64,000 bases of DNA from G963662905 sp965230045 (GCA_965230045.1 OZ245940.1:992001-1056000), one strand, 5' to 3'. Positions 54,407 to 63,745 are shown, counted from the stretch's first letter. Program-made: numbers and translations. Notes: generated by a model not told the origin, from the sequence alone.

Positions 54407-55444
54407 CTATAAAACGGCTATTGTTCTATTCCATCGTTCTTTGAAATCATTCAAGTCATTGGAGTTGAAGTCAAGATGTGTAACAAAACGGATGGCTCCG
54501 ACGCCAAATCCAACGGCCAAAATGCCATTCTCTTTAAGCATTGCGAGAAGCTTTGTTGTATCCATTCCCGGATGAATGCGGGCAACAACAATGTTGGTTT
54601 CAACAGGAAGTATTTCTGATATAATGGGACTTTCGCCAATTATTTCGGATAAAAGGCGTGCGTTTTTATGATCTTCTTTCAAACGTCCCACATGATTTTG
54701 CAAAGCATAAAGCCCTGCTGCTGCAATACTTCCTGCCTGTCGCATACCGCCGCCCATCACTTTGCGCACACGGCGCGATTTTTTTATAAATGCTTCATCG
54801 CCCAAAAGCAATGAACCAATAGGCGCGCCCAGTCCCTTGCTTAGGCAAATGCTGATGCTGTCAAAAACTTTCCCGTAGTCTTCGGGTTTTTCTTTGGTTT
54901 CTACAAGGGCATTAAAAAGCCGGGCGCCATCCAAATGAAAGGCCAGGCCGTTTTGGTGGCAAAGCGCTGCAATGGGAAGGACCTGGTCAAAACTCCAAAT
55001 ACTTCCTCCGCCTTTGTTGCAGGTGTTTTCTGTTGAAACCATCCGGCTCAGTGGCAAATGGATGTCTTCCGGATTATTGATGTTGGCGGCAACATCTTCA
55101 GCGGTAAATCGTCCGTGGTCGCCGTTCAGCAAACGTACGGATGCCCCTGAATTATAAGCAATTCCCCCGCCTTCATAATGATAAATGTGCGAAAGTTTAT
55201 CGCAAATCACTTCGTCGCCCGGACGGCAATGCACGCGAATGGCAATTTGGTTGGTCATCGTGCCCGAAGGACAGAAAAGTGCCCCGCCCATGCCAAATAA
55301 TTCAGACGCAAATTTTTCCAGTTCATTTACGCCCGGGTCTTCCCCAAAAACATCATCGCCAACAGGCGCCTGCATCATCGCTTCTTTCATTGCTGCTGTA
55401 GGTCGGGTTACGGTATCGCTGCGGAGGTCAAGTGTTTTTTTCAT
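54407..55444 (-). CDS. ltaE: Low-specificity L-threonine aldolase
   Basis: Pyridoxal-phosphate enzyme cleaving threonine or allo-threonine to glycine and acetaldehyde, 345 residues. The N-terminal LRSDTVTRPTAAMKEAMM is the family signature. The cofactor Lys203 lies in ISICLSKGLGAPIGS, and HLDGARLFNA provides the cofactor-binding Asp. It lies divergent from the large sensor kinase on the minus strand after 131 bp and divergent from the second M64 peptidase gene. It has no obvious partner gene. Confidence 0.95.
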   Translation of the reverse strand: MKKTLDLRSDTVTRPTAAMKEAMMQAPVGDDVFGEDPGVNELEKFASELFGMGGALFCPSGTMTNQIAIRVHCRPGDEVICDKLSHIYHYEGGGIAYNSGASVRLLNGDHGRFTAEDVAANINNPEDIHLPLSRMVSTENTCNKGGGSIWSFDQVLPIAALCHQNGLAFHLDGARLFNALVETKEKPEDYGKVFDSISICLSKGLGAPIGSLLLGDEAFIKKSRRVRKVMGGGMRQAGSIAAAGLYALQNHVGRLKEDHKNARLLSEIIGESPIISEILPVETNIVVARIHPGMDTTKLLAMLKENGILAVGFGVGAIRFVTHLDFNSNDLNDFKERWNRTIAVL

Positions 55445-55547
55445 CTTTTTTCATCATTGTTTGGATTATAGCAAAAGTACAAATTGTATGCGGCCATATT
55501 GCCATGAAAGCTTTATTTTTGCCTTTCAACCATTCAAACAACCATCT

Positions 55548-56969
55548 ATGAAACGTCATTTTTCCCTTTCTGCCTTATTGTTATTTCTTTGCGGAAGCAT
55601 TTGGGCACAACAGATTAATTTCGACGACTGGTTTGAAAATAAAACCATGCGCTATGATTATTTTCATCCGGGAACGGCCGGCGAAGAGCATTTTGCAATG
55701 GATCGCATTGTGAATGACGGCCCCTGGGCGGGGAGCCTTACGAAACTGACCGATCCGCTTAATTTTGGCCCCTACTTTTTTGAAGTGCACGATGCCGAAA
55801 CGGATCAGTTGCTCTACAGCCGGGGTTTTGCCAGCGTGTTTGGAGAATGGCAAAGTATTCCGGAGGCAAAAAATGAATGGAGCAGCTTTCATGAAAGTGT
55901 GCGTTTTCCATGGCCAAAAAATCCGGTGACATTGATTGTTAAAAAACGTGACGGCAAAAATAATTTTAATGAGGTTTACCGCACGGAAATTGATCCGGCA
56001 TCACGCAAAGTGAACCCCGCACCGCTGCCCAAAGAATATGAAACATGGGATTTAATGGTCAATGGCCCTGCGCAGGAAAAAGTGGATATCGTCATTCTCG
56101 GTGATGGTTATACCGCTGAAGAAATGGATAAATTCCATGCCGATATAGAACGCTTAACCGCAGAGCTTTTTAAAGTAGAGCCTTTTAAATCGCGCAAAAA
56201 TGATTTTAACGTGCGTGCCGTAGAAACTCCTGCCGGCGAAAGTGGAGTGAACAAACCACACCCGGGCGTTTTTCGGCGTACGCCCCTGAGCATGAGTTAC
56301 AGCGCTTTCGATTCGGAACGCTATGCCCTGACCTACGACAATCGTGCTGTGCGCGATGCGGCATCGCATGTGCCTTATGAGTTTATGTATATCCTGGTGA
56401 ATGAAAAAACCTATGGCGGTGGTGGGATTTACCGTCTTTATGCCACGGTTGCTACCGATAATAAATTTTCCGATTATATTTTCATTCACGAATTCGGACA
56501 TCATTTTGCAGCTTTGGCCGATGAATATTACACTTCAGCAGTGTCGTATGAAATGCAACCGCCCAAAGTGGAGCCCTGGGAAGCTAATATTACGGCACTG
56601 TTCAATCCGGACGAACTCAAATGGAAACATCTTGTGAAGGAAGGCACGCCCATTCCAACTCCATGGAATAAGGAAGAATTTGATGCCTTCAGTATGGAAA
56701 TCCAGAAGGAGCGGAAACAGCTGCGCGCCGCAAAAGTGCCTGAATCAGAAGTGGAAGCCCTTTTTATACGCCAGCGCGATGGCGAAACAAAAATGATTGA
56801 GCAGGAAAAATATAAAGGGAAAGTTGGTGCGTACGAAGGTGGAGGTTATCTGCAATATGGAATGTACCGTCCATATCTCGATTGCATCATGTACAGCCGC
56901 AACAGCAATGATTTTTGTCCGGTTTGCCAGGATGCGATCAGTCGTGTAATTGATCAATATACAAAATAA
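55548..56969 (+). CDS. Secreted M64-family metallopeptidase, second copy
   Basis: A 473-residue exported zinc peptidase from ATG 55548; a signal peptide ends at SIWA (residue 20). The zinc motif HEFGHH is at residues 314-319, followed by the ADEYY segment. It shares the FENKTMRYDYFHPGT, VDIVILGDGYTAEEM and KWKHLVKEGTPIPTP blocks with the paralogue at 13049-14320. It also carries about 45 extra charged residues between the zinc site and the GAYEGGGY segment. Substrate unknown. The frame from 55185 adds 121 residues lying in the threonine aldolase gene and was rejected. Confidence 0.9.
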   Translation: MKRHFSLSALLLFLCGSIWAQQINFDDWFENKTMRYDYFHPGTAGEEHFAMDRIVNDGPWAGSLTKLTDPLNFGPYFFEVHDAETDQLLYSRGFASVFGEWQSIPEAKNEWSSFHESVRFPWPKNPVTLIVKKRDGKNNFNEVYRTEIDPASRKVNPAPLPKEYETWDLMVNGPAQEKVDIVILGDGYTAEEMDKFHADIERLTAELFKVEPFKSRKNDFNVRAVETPAGESGVNKPHPGVFRRTPLSMSYSAFDSERYALTYDNRAVRDAASHVPYEFMYILVNEKTYGGGGIYRLYATVATDNKFSDYIFIHEFGHHFAALADEYYTSAVSYEMQPPKVEPWEANITALFNPDELKWKHLVKEGTPIPTPWNKEEFDAFSMEIQKERKQLRAAKVPESEVEALFIRQRDGETKMIEQEKYKGKVGAYEGGGYLQYGMYRPYLDCIMYSRNSNDFCPVCQDAISRVIDQYTK

Positions 56970-56977
56970 GCAGCAAT

Positions 56978-57361
56978 ATGCCTGATTATAAAAAATATTT
57001 CAAGATACCTGCGCCACCCGAAGAGGTGTATATGGCGCTTACTAATGAGTTTACAATAGAGCTTTGGACCGGGGAAAAGGCCATGATGAAAGCCGAGGCG
57101 GGAACAGAGTTTTCGATGTGGGACGGCGCAATTACCGGACGGGTTATTGAATTGGTGCCCAACAAAAAAATTGTGCAGGAATGGTTTTTTGATGAAGATT
57201 CTCAAAGCATCCTTACCATCAAATTGCATGAGGTCGGCTCGAGCACTTCTGTAGAGGTGCGGCACACTAACATCCCCGGTGAAGCCTGGGAAAATATGGT
57301 TGAAGGCTGGGAAGGTGTATATATGGGCAGTTTGCAGGATTATTTTGAAGATGACGAATAG
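56978..57361 (+). CDS. AHSA1/START-like ligand-binding domain protein
   Basis: A single-domain protein of 127 residues in the SRPBCC superfamily, AHSA1 type. Characteristic parts are the opening IPAPPEEVYMALTNEFTIELWTGE, the strand MWDGAITGRVIELVPNKKIVQEW and the closing helix AWENMVEGWEGVYMGSLQDYFE. Related eukaryotic domains activate Hsp90; bacterial forms bind hydrophobic ligands of unknown identity. It starts 8 bp after the M64 gene, and the next gene starts 11 bp after it. Confidence 0.88.
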   Translation: MPDYKKYFKIPAPPEEVYMALTNEFTIELWTGEKAMMKAEAGTEFSMWDGAITGRVIELVPNKKIVQEWFFDEDSQSILTIKLHEVGSSTSVEVRHTNIPGEAWENMVEGWEGVYMGSLQDYFEDDE

Positions 57362-57372
57362 TTTTGGGTTTT

Positions 57373-57912
57373 ATGGATGTAAAATCTGAGTTACTCAAAA
57401 AACTTGATGCACCTGCAGGGCGTATGCTTGTGGATGAGCACACACATTTAATTCTGGAGAAACCGGAATTTTTCCCTGTTTTGATGGAAATAATGCTGGA
57501 AGATCCCGGCCGTGCAGGAAGGAATGCCGCCTGGGTGGCTGAATTTTGTGTGGACAAACATCCCGGCTGGTTAGCGCCTTATGTGATTCCGCTAATTAAT
57601 AAATTGCCTCATTTTAAACATACTTCCTTTCAGCGACAAGCGACAAAAATGCTTGCTAAACGCGATTTGCCTGAAGAATACCTGGGGCAAGTTTACGAAT
57701 GCTGCAGCGAATTTGTCATGGGGAACAAGCCTGCCGCCGTGCAGATTTTCAGTATGCAGATACTATATAATATCAGTCAGTTGGAACCGGAATTAAAACC
57801 GGAATTAATTGAAATTATTGAGAGCCGCCTCGAATTCGGAACGCCCGGATTTAAAAACTGCGGCGGAAAAATATTGAAGAAGCTTTATAAAGAGTGTGGT
57901 AAAAGCCGGTGA
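57373..57912 (+). CDS. Helical-repeat protein of unknown function
   Basis: A 179-residue protein from ATG 57373. It appears to be all helical with HEAT-like pairs (FFPVLMEIMLEDPGRAGRNAAWVAEF and so on). It resembles a short Bacteroidetes family often mis-named adenylosuccinate lyase, without the catalytic features of that enzyme. No signal peptide is seen. It starts 11 bp after the AHSA1 gene and ends against the convergent DUF3108 gene with no gap. Confidence 0.7.
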   Translation: MDVKSELLKKLDAPAGRMLVDEHTHLILEKPEFFPVLMEIMLEDPGRAGRNAAWVAEFCVDKHPGWLAPYVIPLINKLPHFKHTSFQRQATKMLAKRDLPEEYLGQVYECCSEFVMGNKPAAVQIFSMQILYNISQLEPELKPELIEIIESRLEFGTPGFKNCGGKILKKLYKECGKSR

Positions 57913-58722
57913 TTAATCATCTTCGATTCGTGCATCCAGTGGATGTAAAAGGTTTTTGTATTCCACCAGTTCTGCTGCGACCGAGCCTACAACTACCTTG
58001 CTTTCCGCTTTAAGCGGGATTTTGTTTTCATCGGCCGAAACCCAGACATACATCGGGTATTCATCGCTAAAAACCTCTCCTGTAGCCATCATGGGCGCAA
58101 ATTTATATGCCCTGAATTTCCCCATTTTTATCTTGATGTCCTCAATGCCTTCATAGCGCACAATGCTCACATAAACCGAATCGTCTAAGTGAAAATCAAT
58201 GGGAAAAGTTTCGCCGGGCCTGGCGTTTTTGAAGTCCAGTGTGCGGGCAAAATATACGGCACTCACAAAATCCTGGATATGCAATGGCGTTGGAATTGTT
58301 GCTTTTCGGCTTGTTGCTGTCAATTGCTTGGGATTGAAATGAATATCGTCATCTTTTTTATAGCCGCCTTCGCGTGTGCGCCGCATAAAATAATAGGAGC
58401 GAAAAGCTTCCTTATCAAAATAGGACTCGAAATGATCGCGAACCTTAAAAAACCAATCGTAGAATTTGGCGCTTTTCCCAGTGGCAACGGCATGGTAAGT
58501 CGGGCGTCCGTGGAATAGGCTGTCTTCCTCTGTAATGGTCATATCGGCATAGCCGGCCGTAACTTTTCCGGTAATCCACGAACGGTAATAAACCCGCATC
58601 TTCAGATATTCACTTTTCTTAAAAGCATTGTTGTCAATGGATCGGAAATCCTGTGCCTGATTCAGAAAAGGTGTGAGCATCAGGAGTATCAGTGGGAGTT
58701 GTATGAAATATTTTTTGATCAT
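57913..58722 (-). CDS. Exported DUF3108-family protein
   Basis: A 269-residue protein with a signal peptide ending at LNQAQ (residue 24). The mature part matches the DUF3108 pattern in Bacteroidetes: YYRSWITGKVTAGYADMTITEED, a middle beta-rich domain (FYDWFFKVRDHFESYFDKE), and the C-terminal PMYVWVSADENKIPLKAESKVVVGSVAAELVEY. It is probably periplasmic and a beta-rich ligand-binding or envelope protein. Function unknown. The stop abuts that of the preceding convergent gene. Confidence 0.82.
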   Translation of the reverse strand: MIKKYFIQLPLILLMLTPFLNQAQDFRSIDNNAFKKSEYLKMRVYYRSWITGKVTAGYADMTITEEDSLFHGRPTYHAVATGKSAKFYDWFFKVRDHFESYFDKEAFRSYYFMRRTREGGYKKDDDIHFNPKQLTATSRKATIPTPLHIQDFVSAVYFARTLDFKNARPGETFPIDFHLDDSVYVSIVRYEGIEDIKIKMGKFRAYKFAPMMATGEVFSDEYPMYVWVSADENKIPLKAESKVVVGSVAAELVEYKNLLHPLDARIEDD

Positions 58723-58830
58723 TCTGTTGTAGTTCTAGTGCAAAATTAAACCCAAAAGATGATTTTCGGATTGTTCCTTTGTTAAAAATCTTTTAGGACA
58801 GCATTAATTTATTCAAAATTTGTGCCGTTT

Positions 58831-59781
58831 TTAATCATTCTTATGTAATATCGGGATGCGCTCCCCTTCATCATCTTCGCTATGTAGTTTTTCCGGAACA
58901 ATTTCCAGAACGATTTTTTTGATTTTTTCAATCAGCTTTACTTTCAGGAAATCGTCGCGGGTGATGATGCTTATTTCGCGCACCGGAATTGGCGGTTCAA
59001 AATGACGGATTTGAGTTTTTAACTGTTCGGGAAGTTCTTCGGCAGCGAGAAGCGGCAGCAATGTATAGCCACTGCTTTTGTGTACCACGCGAACGATGGA
59101 GTCGAGTGATCCTGTTGTATAATTCAGCCCGGGATGTGCTGTTTTACCGCCCAAGCCGCAAAAATTGATTACCTGATCGCGGAAGCAATGGCCGTCGGTG
59201 AGCAGCCACATATCATCGAGTGAAATGTCCGTGCTTTTGATGCGCTTTTTTGCCAGCAAAGGATGGTCCTGATGAAAAAAAGCGACAAAGGGTTCATAAT
59301 ATAAGGGGTGCTCCCGCAAACCGTCTTCCTCCAGAGGTGTAGCCAAAATGCCCATATCCAGCTGGTCTTGGCGGATGCGGTTTACGATGTTCTCGGTGGT
59401 TTCTTCGGCAACATCCAGCCTGACTTCCGGAAGTATGCTGTTCTTTTTCTGAAGGATAGAAGGTAAAATATAGGGCGCGATGGTTGGGATGATGCCGCAG
59501 CTTATTTCCCCGGGGATTTCATTGCGCAGTTCTCCAACAATTTCATTAAGCCTGCCCATGGCATTCACAACTTTCCTCGCCTGCCCGATTATGAGCCTGC
59601 CGGCTTCGGTGGGGCGAACAGGTTTGTAATTGCGGTCAAACAATTGCGCATCAAGCTCTTCCTCCAGCTTGCGGATTTGCATGCTTAAGGTGGGCTGCGT
59701 CACAAAACAGTGTTCCGATGCTTCCGTGAAACTTCTGTAGGTATCTACCGCGATGATGTATTCCAGTTGTAATAAGGTCAT
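58831..59781 (-). CDS. oxyR: LysR-family peroxide sensor OxyR
   Basis: Transcription factor of 316 residues from ATG 59781 (a TTG at 59787 adds two residues). The N-terminal winged helix reads LEYIIAVDTYRSFTEASEHCFVTQPTLSMQIRKLEEELDAQLF. Two cysteines in DGHCFRDQVINFCG fall at residues 199 and 208, the same numbers as the redox-sensing pair of E. coli OxyR, so it is very likely a genuine peroxide-responsive regulator. It lies divergent from the peroxiredoxin gene across 136 bp, the usual place for an autoregulated operator. Confidence 0.93.
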   Translation of the reverse strand: MTLLQLEYIIAVDTYRSFTEASEHCFVTQPTLSMQIRKLEEELDAQLFDRNYKPVRPTEAGRLIIGQARKVVNAMGRLNEIVGELRNEIPGEISCGIIPTIAPYILPSILQKKNSILPEVRLDVAEETTENIVNRIRQDQLDMGILATPLEEDGLREHPLYYEPFVAFFHQDHPLLAKKRIKSTDISLDDMWLLTDGHCFRDQVINFCGLGGKTAHPGLNYTTGSLDSIVRVVHKSSGYTLLPLLAAEELPEQLKTQIRHFEPPIPVREISIITRDDFLKVKLIEKIKKIVLEIVPEKLHSEDDEGERIPILHKND

Positions 59782-59839
59782 ATCCAATTCGTTTCCGCAA
59801 AGATATAAATTTTATTTATGCAGTCATAGAAATTATCAA

Positions 59840-59872
59840 TTTGACTTATGTTTGTGTTTCGTGCTACTTTTG
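59840..59872 (+). promoter_or_regulatory. Promoter of the peroxiredoxin gene
   Basis: TTTG at 59840-59843, a 21-bp spacer, TACTTTTG at 59865-59872, exact for TAnnTTTG. It lies in the oxyR-peroxiredoxin gap with a leader of about 40 nt. OxyR probably acts here, but no operator was firmly identified. Confidence 0.6.
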
Positions 59873-59917
59873 CATCAGAAAAACAAACAAATACATAACC
59901 TTAAAAAGCAAATTAAA

Positions 59918-60562
59918 ATGGAAGAACAAGTTTATCAAATGCCCCGTATTGGTGATATGGCACCGGATTTTACAGCAGACACTACAACCGGAAGAATGAA
60001 ATTTTCAGACTACAATAAAGGTAGCTGGGTGATTCTTTTCTCGCACCCTGCAGATTTTACCCCGGTTTGTACCACAGAAATGTCGGGTTTTGCTGAGCGC
60101 AAAGACGAATTTGATGCCATGAACACAAAACTAATGGGTTTGAGCATTGATAGTATTCACTCACATATGGCCTGGGTGAACAATGTGAAGAAAAATACCG
60201 GAGTTTATTTCGATTTCCCGATCATCGCCGATATCGACATGAAGGTGTCCAAATTATATGGTATGCTTCAGCCGGGCGAGCATGAAACCGCAGCCGTCCG
60301 CGCCGTATATTTCATCGATCCAAATGGAAAGATCCGCCTGATTATGTACTATCCGCTCAATGTTGGACGTAATATGGACGAAATAGTGCGCGTATTGAAA
60401 GGTCTGCAAACTGCTGACGAACATAAAGTTGCGCTTCCGCTGAACTGGCAGCCCGGTGATAAGGTAATTGTGCCTCCACCAACAAATCTCGCTGCAATGG
60501 AAGAACGCGAAAATAGTGATTATGAAATGGTAGATTTCTATCTTGCCAAAAAACAACTCTAA
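59918..60562 (+). CDS. 1-Cys peroxiredoxin (Prx6 type)
   Basis: Reduces hydrogen peroxide and organic hydroperoxides. The protein has 214 residues from ATG 59918. Peroxidatic Cys51 lies in HPADFTPVCTTEM, the Prx6 signature, and no other cysteine occurs in the protein, so it is 1-Cys and needs an external reductant. The C-terminal extension (LPLNWQPGDKVIVPPPTN) is typical of the Prx6 group. Divergent from oxyR; likely induced by peroxide. Confidence 0.94.
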   Translation: MEEQVYQMPRIGDMAPDFTADTTTGRMKFSDYNKGSWVILFSHPADFTPVCTTEMSGFAERKDEFDAMNTKLMGLSIDSIHSHMAWVNNVKKNTGVYFDFPIIADIDMKVSKLYGMLQPGEHETAAVRAVYFIDPNGKIRLIMYYPLNVGRNMDEIVRVLKGLQTADEHKVALPLNWQPGDKVIVPPPTNLAAMEERENSDYEMVDFYLAKKQL

Positions 60563-60599
60563 AAGATTGCATGTTGACCGCACATGCAAGCTGAAAATT

Positions 60600-60627
60600 A
60601 AACCGCTCAATATGGGCGGTTTTTTTG
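60600..60627 (+). terminator. Terminator of the peroxiredoxin gene
   Basis: AAACCGC at 60600-60606 pairs with GCGGTTT at 60616-60622, followed by a T-run to 60626; 37 bp after the stop. Confidence 0.85.
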
Positions 60628-60696
60628 TTTTTGGAGACTACTTTTTCATAACTTGGCTGGATAAAACAAAAATCACTCGAAAATAAACCTTAAACG

Positions 60697-61899
60697 ATGA
60701 AAAAAGTAGTTGTATTCCTGTTGCTTTCTCTTGTTTTAAGCTCCTGTCAGCTGGGGCGTTTTGTTTTTTGGAATTTTGCCGATGCGGATGATTATAAAAA
60801 GTTTCATAATGCCCCAATAAAAAAATCAGATGAGATTTTTTATTATCCGGCCTATCCGGACAATAGTCAGGCTAATAGTGAGGTCAGTTTTCCTGAGCCC
60901 TATAAGGAGCGCTACCTCAAAAATATGCGGAAAAGCAAAACACAGGCAATCATTATTATTCGTAACGACAGCATTTTGATGGAAGAATATTTTGGTGATA
61001 ATAACAGAGAGACTATCGTTACTTCATTCTCCATTGCAAAAAGTTTTGTTTCCGCTTTGATCGGTATTGCAATCGATGAAGGCTATATCAAATCTACGAA
61101 TGATTTTATGGCGGACTACCTGCCGTGGATGAAGGACAAAGGAATGGACAGCATCCGCATACAGCATCTGCTGGATATGAAGTCGGGGATACGGTTTCGC
61201 GAAAATTACAGCAATCCATCTGCAGAAATTGCAAAGCTCTATTATGGACGAAATCTAAAGAAAATCGTGAGTAAATTTAAAGTTGAATCAGAACCCGGAG
61301 GAGATTTTGATTACTCTAGTGGTGATACGCAAATTCTTGGATTGATCCTGGAAAGTGCTACAGGTAAGAGCCTTGCAGATTATATGGAACAAAAAATCTG
61401 GCAGCCGATGGGAGCGGAGGCGGATGCTTCATGGAGCCTCGACAGCAAGAAGCATAAAACGGCTAAAGCATTTTGCGGTATTAATGCCAGAGCAATTGAT
61501 TTTGCAAAATTTGGAAGCCTTTATCTTCACAATGGTGCATGGAATGGAAAACAGATTGTGCCGGAAGAATGGGTAGAAGGAACCTTAAAAATGAAGCCGG
61601 ATTCCGCTTATCGAAGTAAAGCGAGCAGATCCCTTCGGTATCATAATCAATGGTGGGCCTATGATAAAGGGCGGCAATTGAGGGATACCGTCTTAAATAA
61701 TACTTACTATTCATATGCATATCTTTTGGAGCCGGACGATATGCGAATGGCTCAGGGAATTTTAGGGCAATATATTATTATTTGGCCTTCAGAGAATATA
61801 GTTGTGCTGCGTTTTGGTGAAAAAGATAAATTTCCCTGGTACTGGTATTTACGCAAGCTGGCCGAGCAAAATACGCTTAAGAGAGAAAACAAATATTAA
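60697..61899 (+). CDS. Serine hydrolase, beta-lactamase family, lipoprotein
   Basis: A 400-residue class C beta-lactamase-like hydrolase or transpeptidase. Signal peptide with lipobox LSSC, so Cys17 is lipidated. The SxxK nucleophile motif is SIAK (Ser112, Lys115) and the second catalytic Tyr is in FDYSSGD. Proteins of this family include esterases, D-aminopeptidases and peptidoglycan hydrolases; the substrate here is unknown. It lies alone after the peroxiredoxin terminator. Confidence 0.88.
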   Translation: MKKVVVFLLLSLVLSSCQLGRFVFWNFADADDYKKFHNAPIKKSDEIFYYPAYPDNSQANSEVSFPEPYKERYLKNMRKSKTQAIIIIRNDSILMEEYFGDNNRETIVTSFSIAKSFVSALIGIAIDEGYIKSTNDFMADYLPWMKDKGMDSIRIQHLLDMKSGIRFRENYSNPSAEIAKLYYGRNLKKIVSKFKVESEPGGDFDYSSGDTQILGLILESATGKSLADYMEQKIWQPMGAEADASWSLDSKKHKTAKAFCGINARAIDFAKFGSLYLHNGAWNGKQIVPEEWVEGTLKMKPDSAYRSKASRSLRYHNQWWAYDKGRQLRDTVLNNTYYSYAYLLEPDDMRMAQGILGQYIIIWPSENIVVLRFGEKDKFPWYWYLRKLAEQNTLKRENKY

Positions 61900-61932
61900 T
61901 TTAAATAATTGCATATCAATAAAATGCGGAGC

Positions 61933-62784
61933 TTAAAACGACCGCATACTTGTATCGCCAATTATTTTGGGCACAACACAGAGCACCGGAACATTGGCGC
62001 TACTGATGATTTTTATAAGCTCAGCCGAAGGTTTGTTCAGTATGGACACAGAATTGCTCCGTGCCATAATCAAAAGCATATTAATTTCTTCGTGGGCCTT
62101 AAGGTATTGCAGTGTTGGCGTGGCCGATTCCCTGATGTTCGGATTTTCGATCAGTTTTTGGTGTACTTTGATCTTGTTTTCCATCAGGAAACTTCGTACT
62201 TGTTTCATCTGTAGCTGCAAACGCATCCGTATTTCCTTGTCATCCACATCCCAAAGATTGGAAAACAAACTTACTTCCGCCTGGAATAATCGTGCGAGGC
62301 CAAGGGCTTTGCTGACTTTTTGCCTCGATTCGGGCGTCAAATCCAAGGGGAGCAAAACATGGCGTACAGGCTCAAATTCAATGCCAGGGCGTAAACTGAT
62401 TACAGAAATCTCAGTTTTTGCCAGAATTTTACTGACTTGCGGATTGTATTTGCCTTCTTCTGTTAAGGCATTTAAAACAATAAATCCGGCATTGTGCCTT
62501 TTGATCAATTCCGGCAAAATATCTGCATAAGAATGCTGAACCCATTCCAGATGTACTTCAATATCAAATTTTTGGGCAAGATATTCTGCCCTCTTATACG
62601 CCGCCTCAGAGTTCTCGGTTTTCAATTCTTTTTTTGCGATAAACTTGCTGAGCAGCCCCTTTTTTCCTTCCTGCTTTAAAATAATCAGTGATGCTTTGAT
62701 CTGACGGGCAAAATTGGCTGCCCATAGCTCAGTTTCAGCACTTTTATTTAAACAAGGCACAATTACGTTGTTTCGACTCGCCAT
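61933..62784 (-). CDS. Universal stress protein, tandem UspA domains
   Basis: A 283-residue cytoplasmic protein with two UspA repeats: residues 1-137 and 140-275. The second repeat ends with VPVLCVVPKI, and the region before it carries the MARSNSVSILNKPSAELIKIISS segment, near the usual GxxGxxxxxxxGS ATP-binding motif but not matching it exactly. The first opens NNVIVPCLNKSAETELWAANFARQ. Roles in stress survival are general. Convergent with the serine hydrolase gene, 33 bp apart. Confidence 0.87.
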   Translation of the reverse strand: MASRNNVIVPCLNKSAETELWAANFARQIKASLIILKQEGKKGLLSKFIAKKELKTENSEAAYKRAEYLAQKFDIEVHLEWVQHSYADILPELIKRHNAGFIVLNALTEEGKYNPQVSKILAKTEISVISLRPGIEFEPVRHVLLPLDLTPESRQKVSKALGLARLFQAEVSLFSNLWDVDDKEIRMRLQLQMKQVRSFLMENKIKVHQKLIENPNIRESATPTLQYLKAHEEINMLLIMARSNSVSILNKPSAELIKIISSANVPVLCVVPKIIGDTSMRSF

Positions 62785-62799
62785 TTCTTGCTACTTTTG
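62768..62799 (+). promoter_or_regulatory. Possible promoter of the nucleoside phosphorylase gene
   Basis: TTG at 62768-62770 (context GTTG), a 21-bp spacer, then TACTTTTG at 62792-62799, exact for TAnnTTTG. The upstream element lies inside the start of the divergent stress-protein gene. Confidence 0.5.
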
Positions 62800-62875
62800 T
62801 TTGCGTTACAATATCTATTATTAATACAGCGTTTTAGTCAAAAAGTTCAGCTAAAATCATGCAAATTAGAATACT

Positions 62876-63745
62876 ATGGCAAAAAATATAAAGGAATCGG
62901 AACTGATCCTCAACCCCGACGGCAGTATTTATCACCTGAAACTGAAACCGGAAAATATTTCTGATAAAATTTTAGTAGTGGGCGATCCGGGTCGGGTTAA
63001 AATGATTTCTTCTTTCTTTGACTCAATCGAATATGAAGGACAAAACCGGGAAATATTTACACAAACTGGTTTGTATAAAGGCAAACGCATCACGGCCATG
63101 TCCACCGGAATGGGTACCGATAATATCGATATTGTTTTAACTGAGCTGGATGCACTGGTAAATATTGATTTTGAAAGCCGTAGCCCCAAAAAAGAACATA
63201 CCGCATTGACTATCATTCGCATGGGAACTTCCGGAGGTTTGCAGGACAATGTTTTGGTCGATAGCTTCGTGGCTTCGGATACCGGCATTGGACTGGATGG
63301 CCTGCTGAATTACTACCATTGCCCTCAGGGTGTTTTGCATGATGATATGTCTGAAGCATTCATAGAACACTGCAACTGGAGTGAAAAACTGGCCTATCCT
63401 TATGCCGCAGCAGCAGATGATGAATTGTTGCATCGCATCGCATATGATATGAAACAAGGAGTAACCGCTACTGCACCGGGATTTTTTGGGCCACAGGGAC
63501 GTCAGCTGCGCGCCGGACTTGCGTTTCCCGAGCTGAACGAAAAAATAGAGAGCTTTGCCTTTGGTGATAAGCGTATCCTAAACTTCGAAATGGAAACTTC
63601 CGCACTTTATGGACTTGGCAAATTGCTTGGACATAAATGCCTGACAATTTGTGTGGCCATTGCAAACCGCCGCACACAAACCTTCAGCAAGGACTATCAT
63701 CCACATATGAAACGCCTGATTAAAACTGTTTTGGAGCGGGTTTAG
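62876..63745 (+). CDS. Nucleoside phosphorylase (uridine phosphorylase-like)
   Basis: Splits nucleosides with phosphate to base and ribose-1-phosphate for salvage. A 289-residue protein of the PNP/UDP family. Motifs are the N-terminal phosphate-binding VVGDPGRV, the MSTGMGTDN segment, and the IRMGTSGG phosphate loop. The late MET-containing ILNFEMETSALYGLGKLLGH is the ribose-binding segment. Uridine phosphorylase is the closest fit, although purine or mixed activity cannot be excluded. Confidence 0.9.
   Translation: MAKNIKESELILNPDGSIYHLKLKPENISDKILVVGDPGRVKMISSFFDSIEYEGQNREIFTQTGLYKGKRITAMSTGMGTDNIDIVLTELDALVNIDFESRSPKKEHTALTIIRMGTSGGLQDNVLVDSFVASDTGIGLDGLLNYYHCPQGVLHDDMSEAFIEHCNWSEKLAYPYAAAADDELLHRIAYDMKQGVTATAPGFFGPQGRQLRAGLAFPELNEKIESFAFGDKRILNFEMETSALYGLGKLLGHKCLTICVAIANRRTQTFSKDYHPHMKRLIKTVLERV

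Noticed and set aside
55185..55547. Upstream extension of the second M64 peptidase
   Set aside because: These 121 codons lie antisense to threonine aldolase, and a signal peptide begins at 55548.
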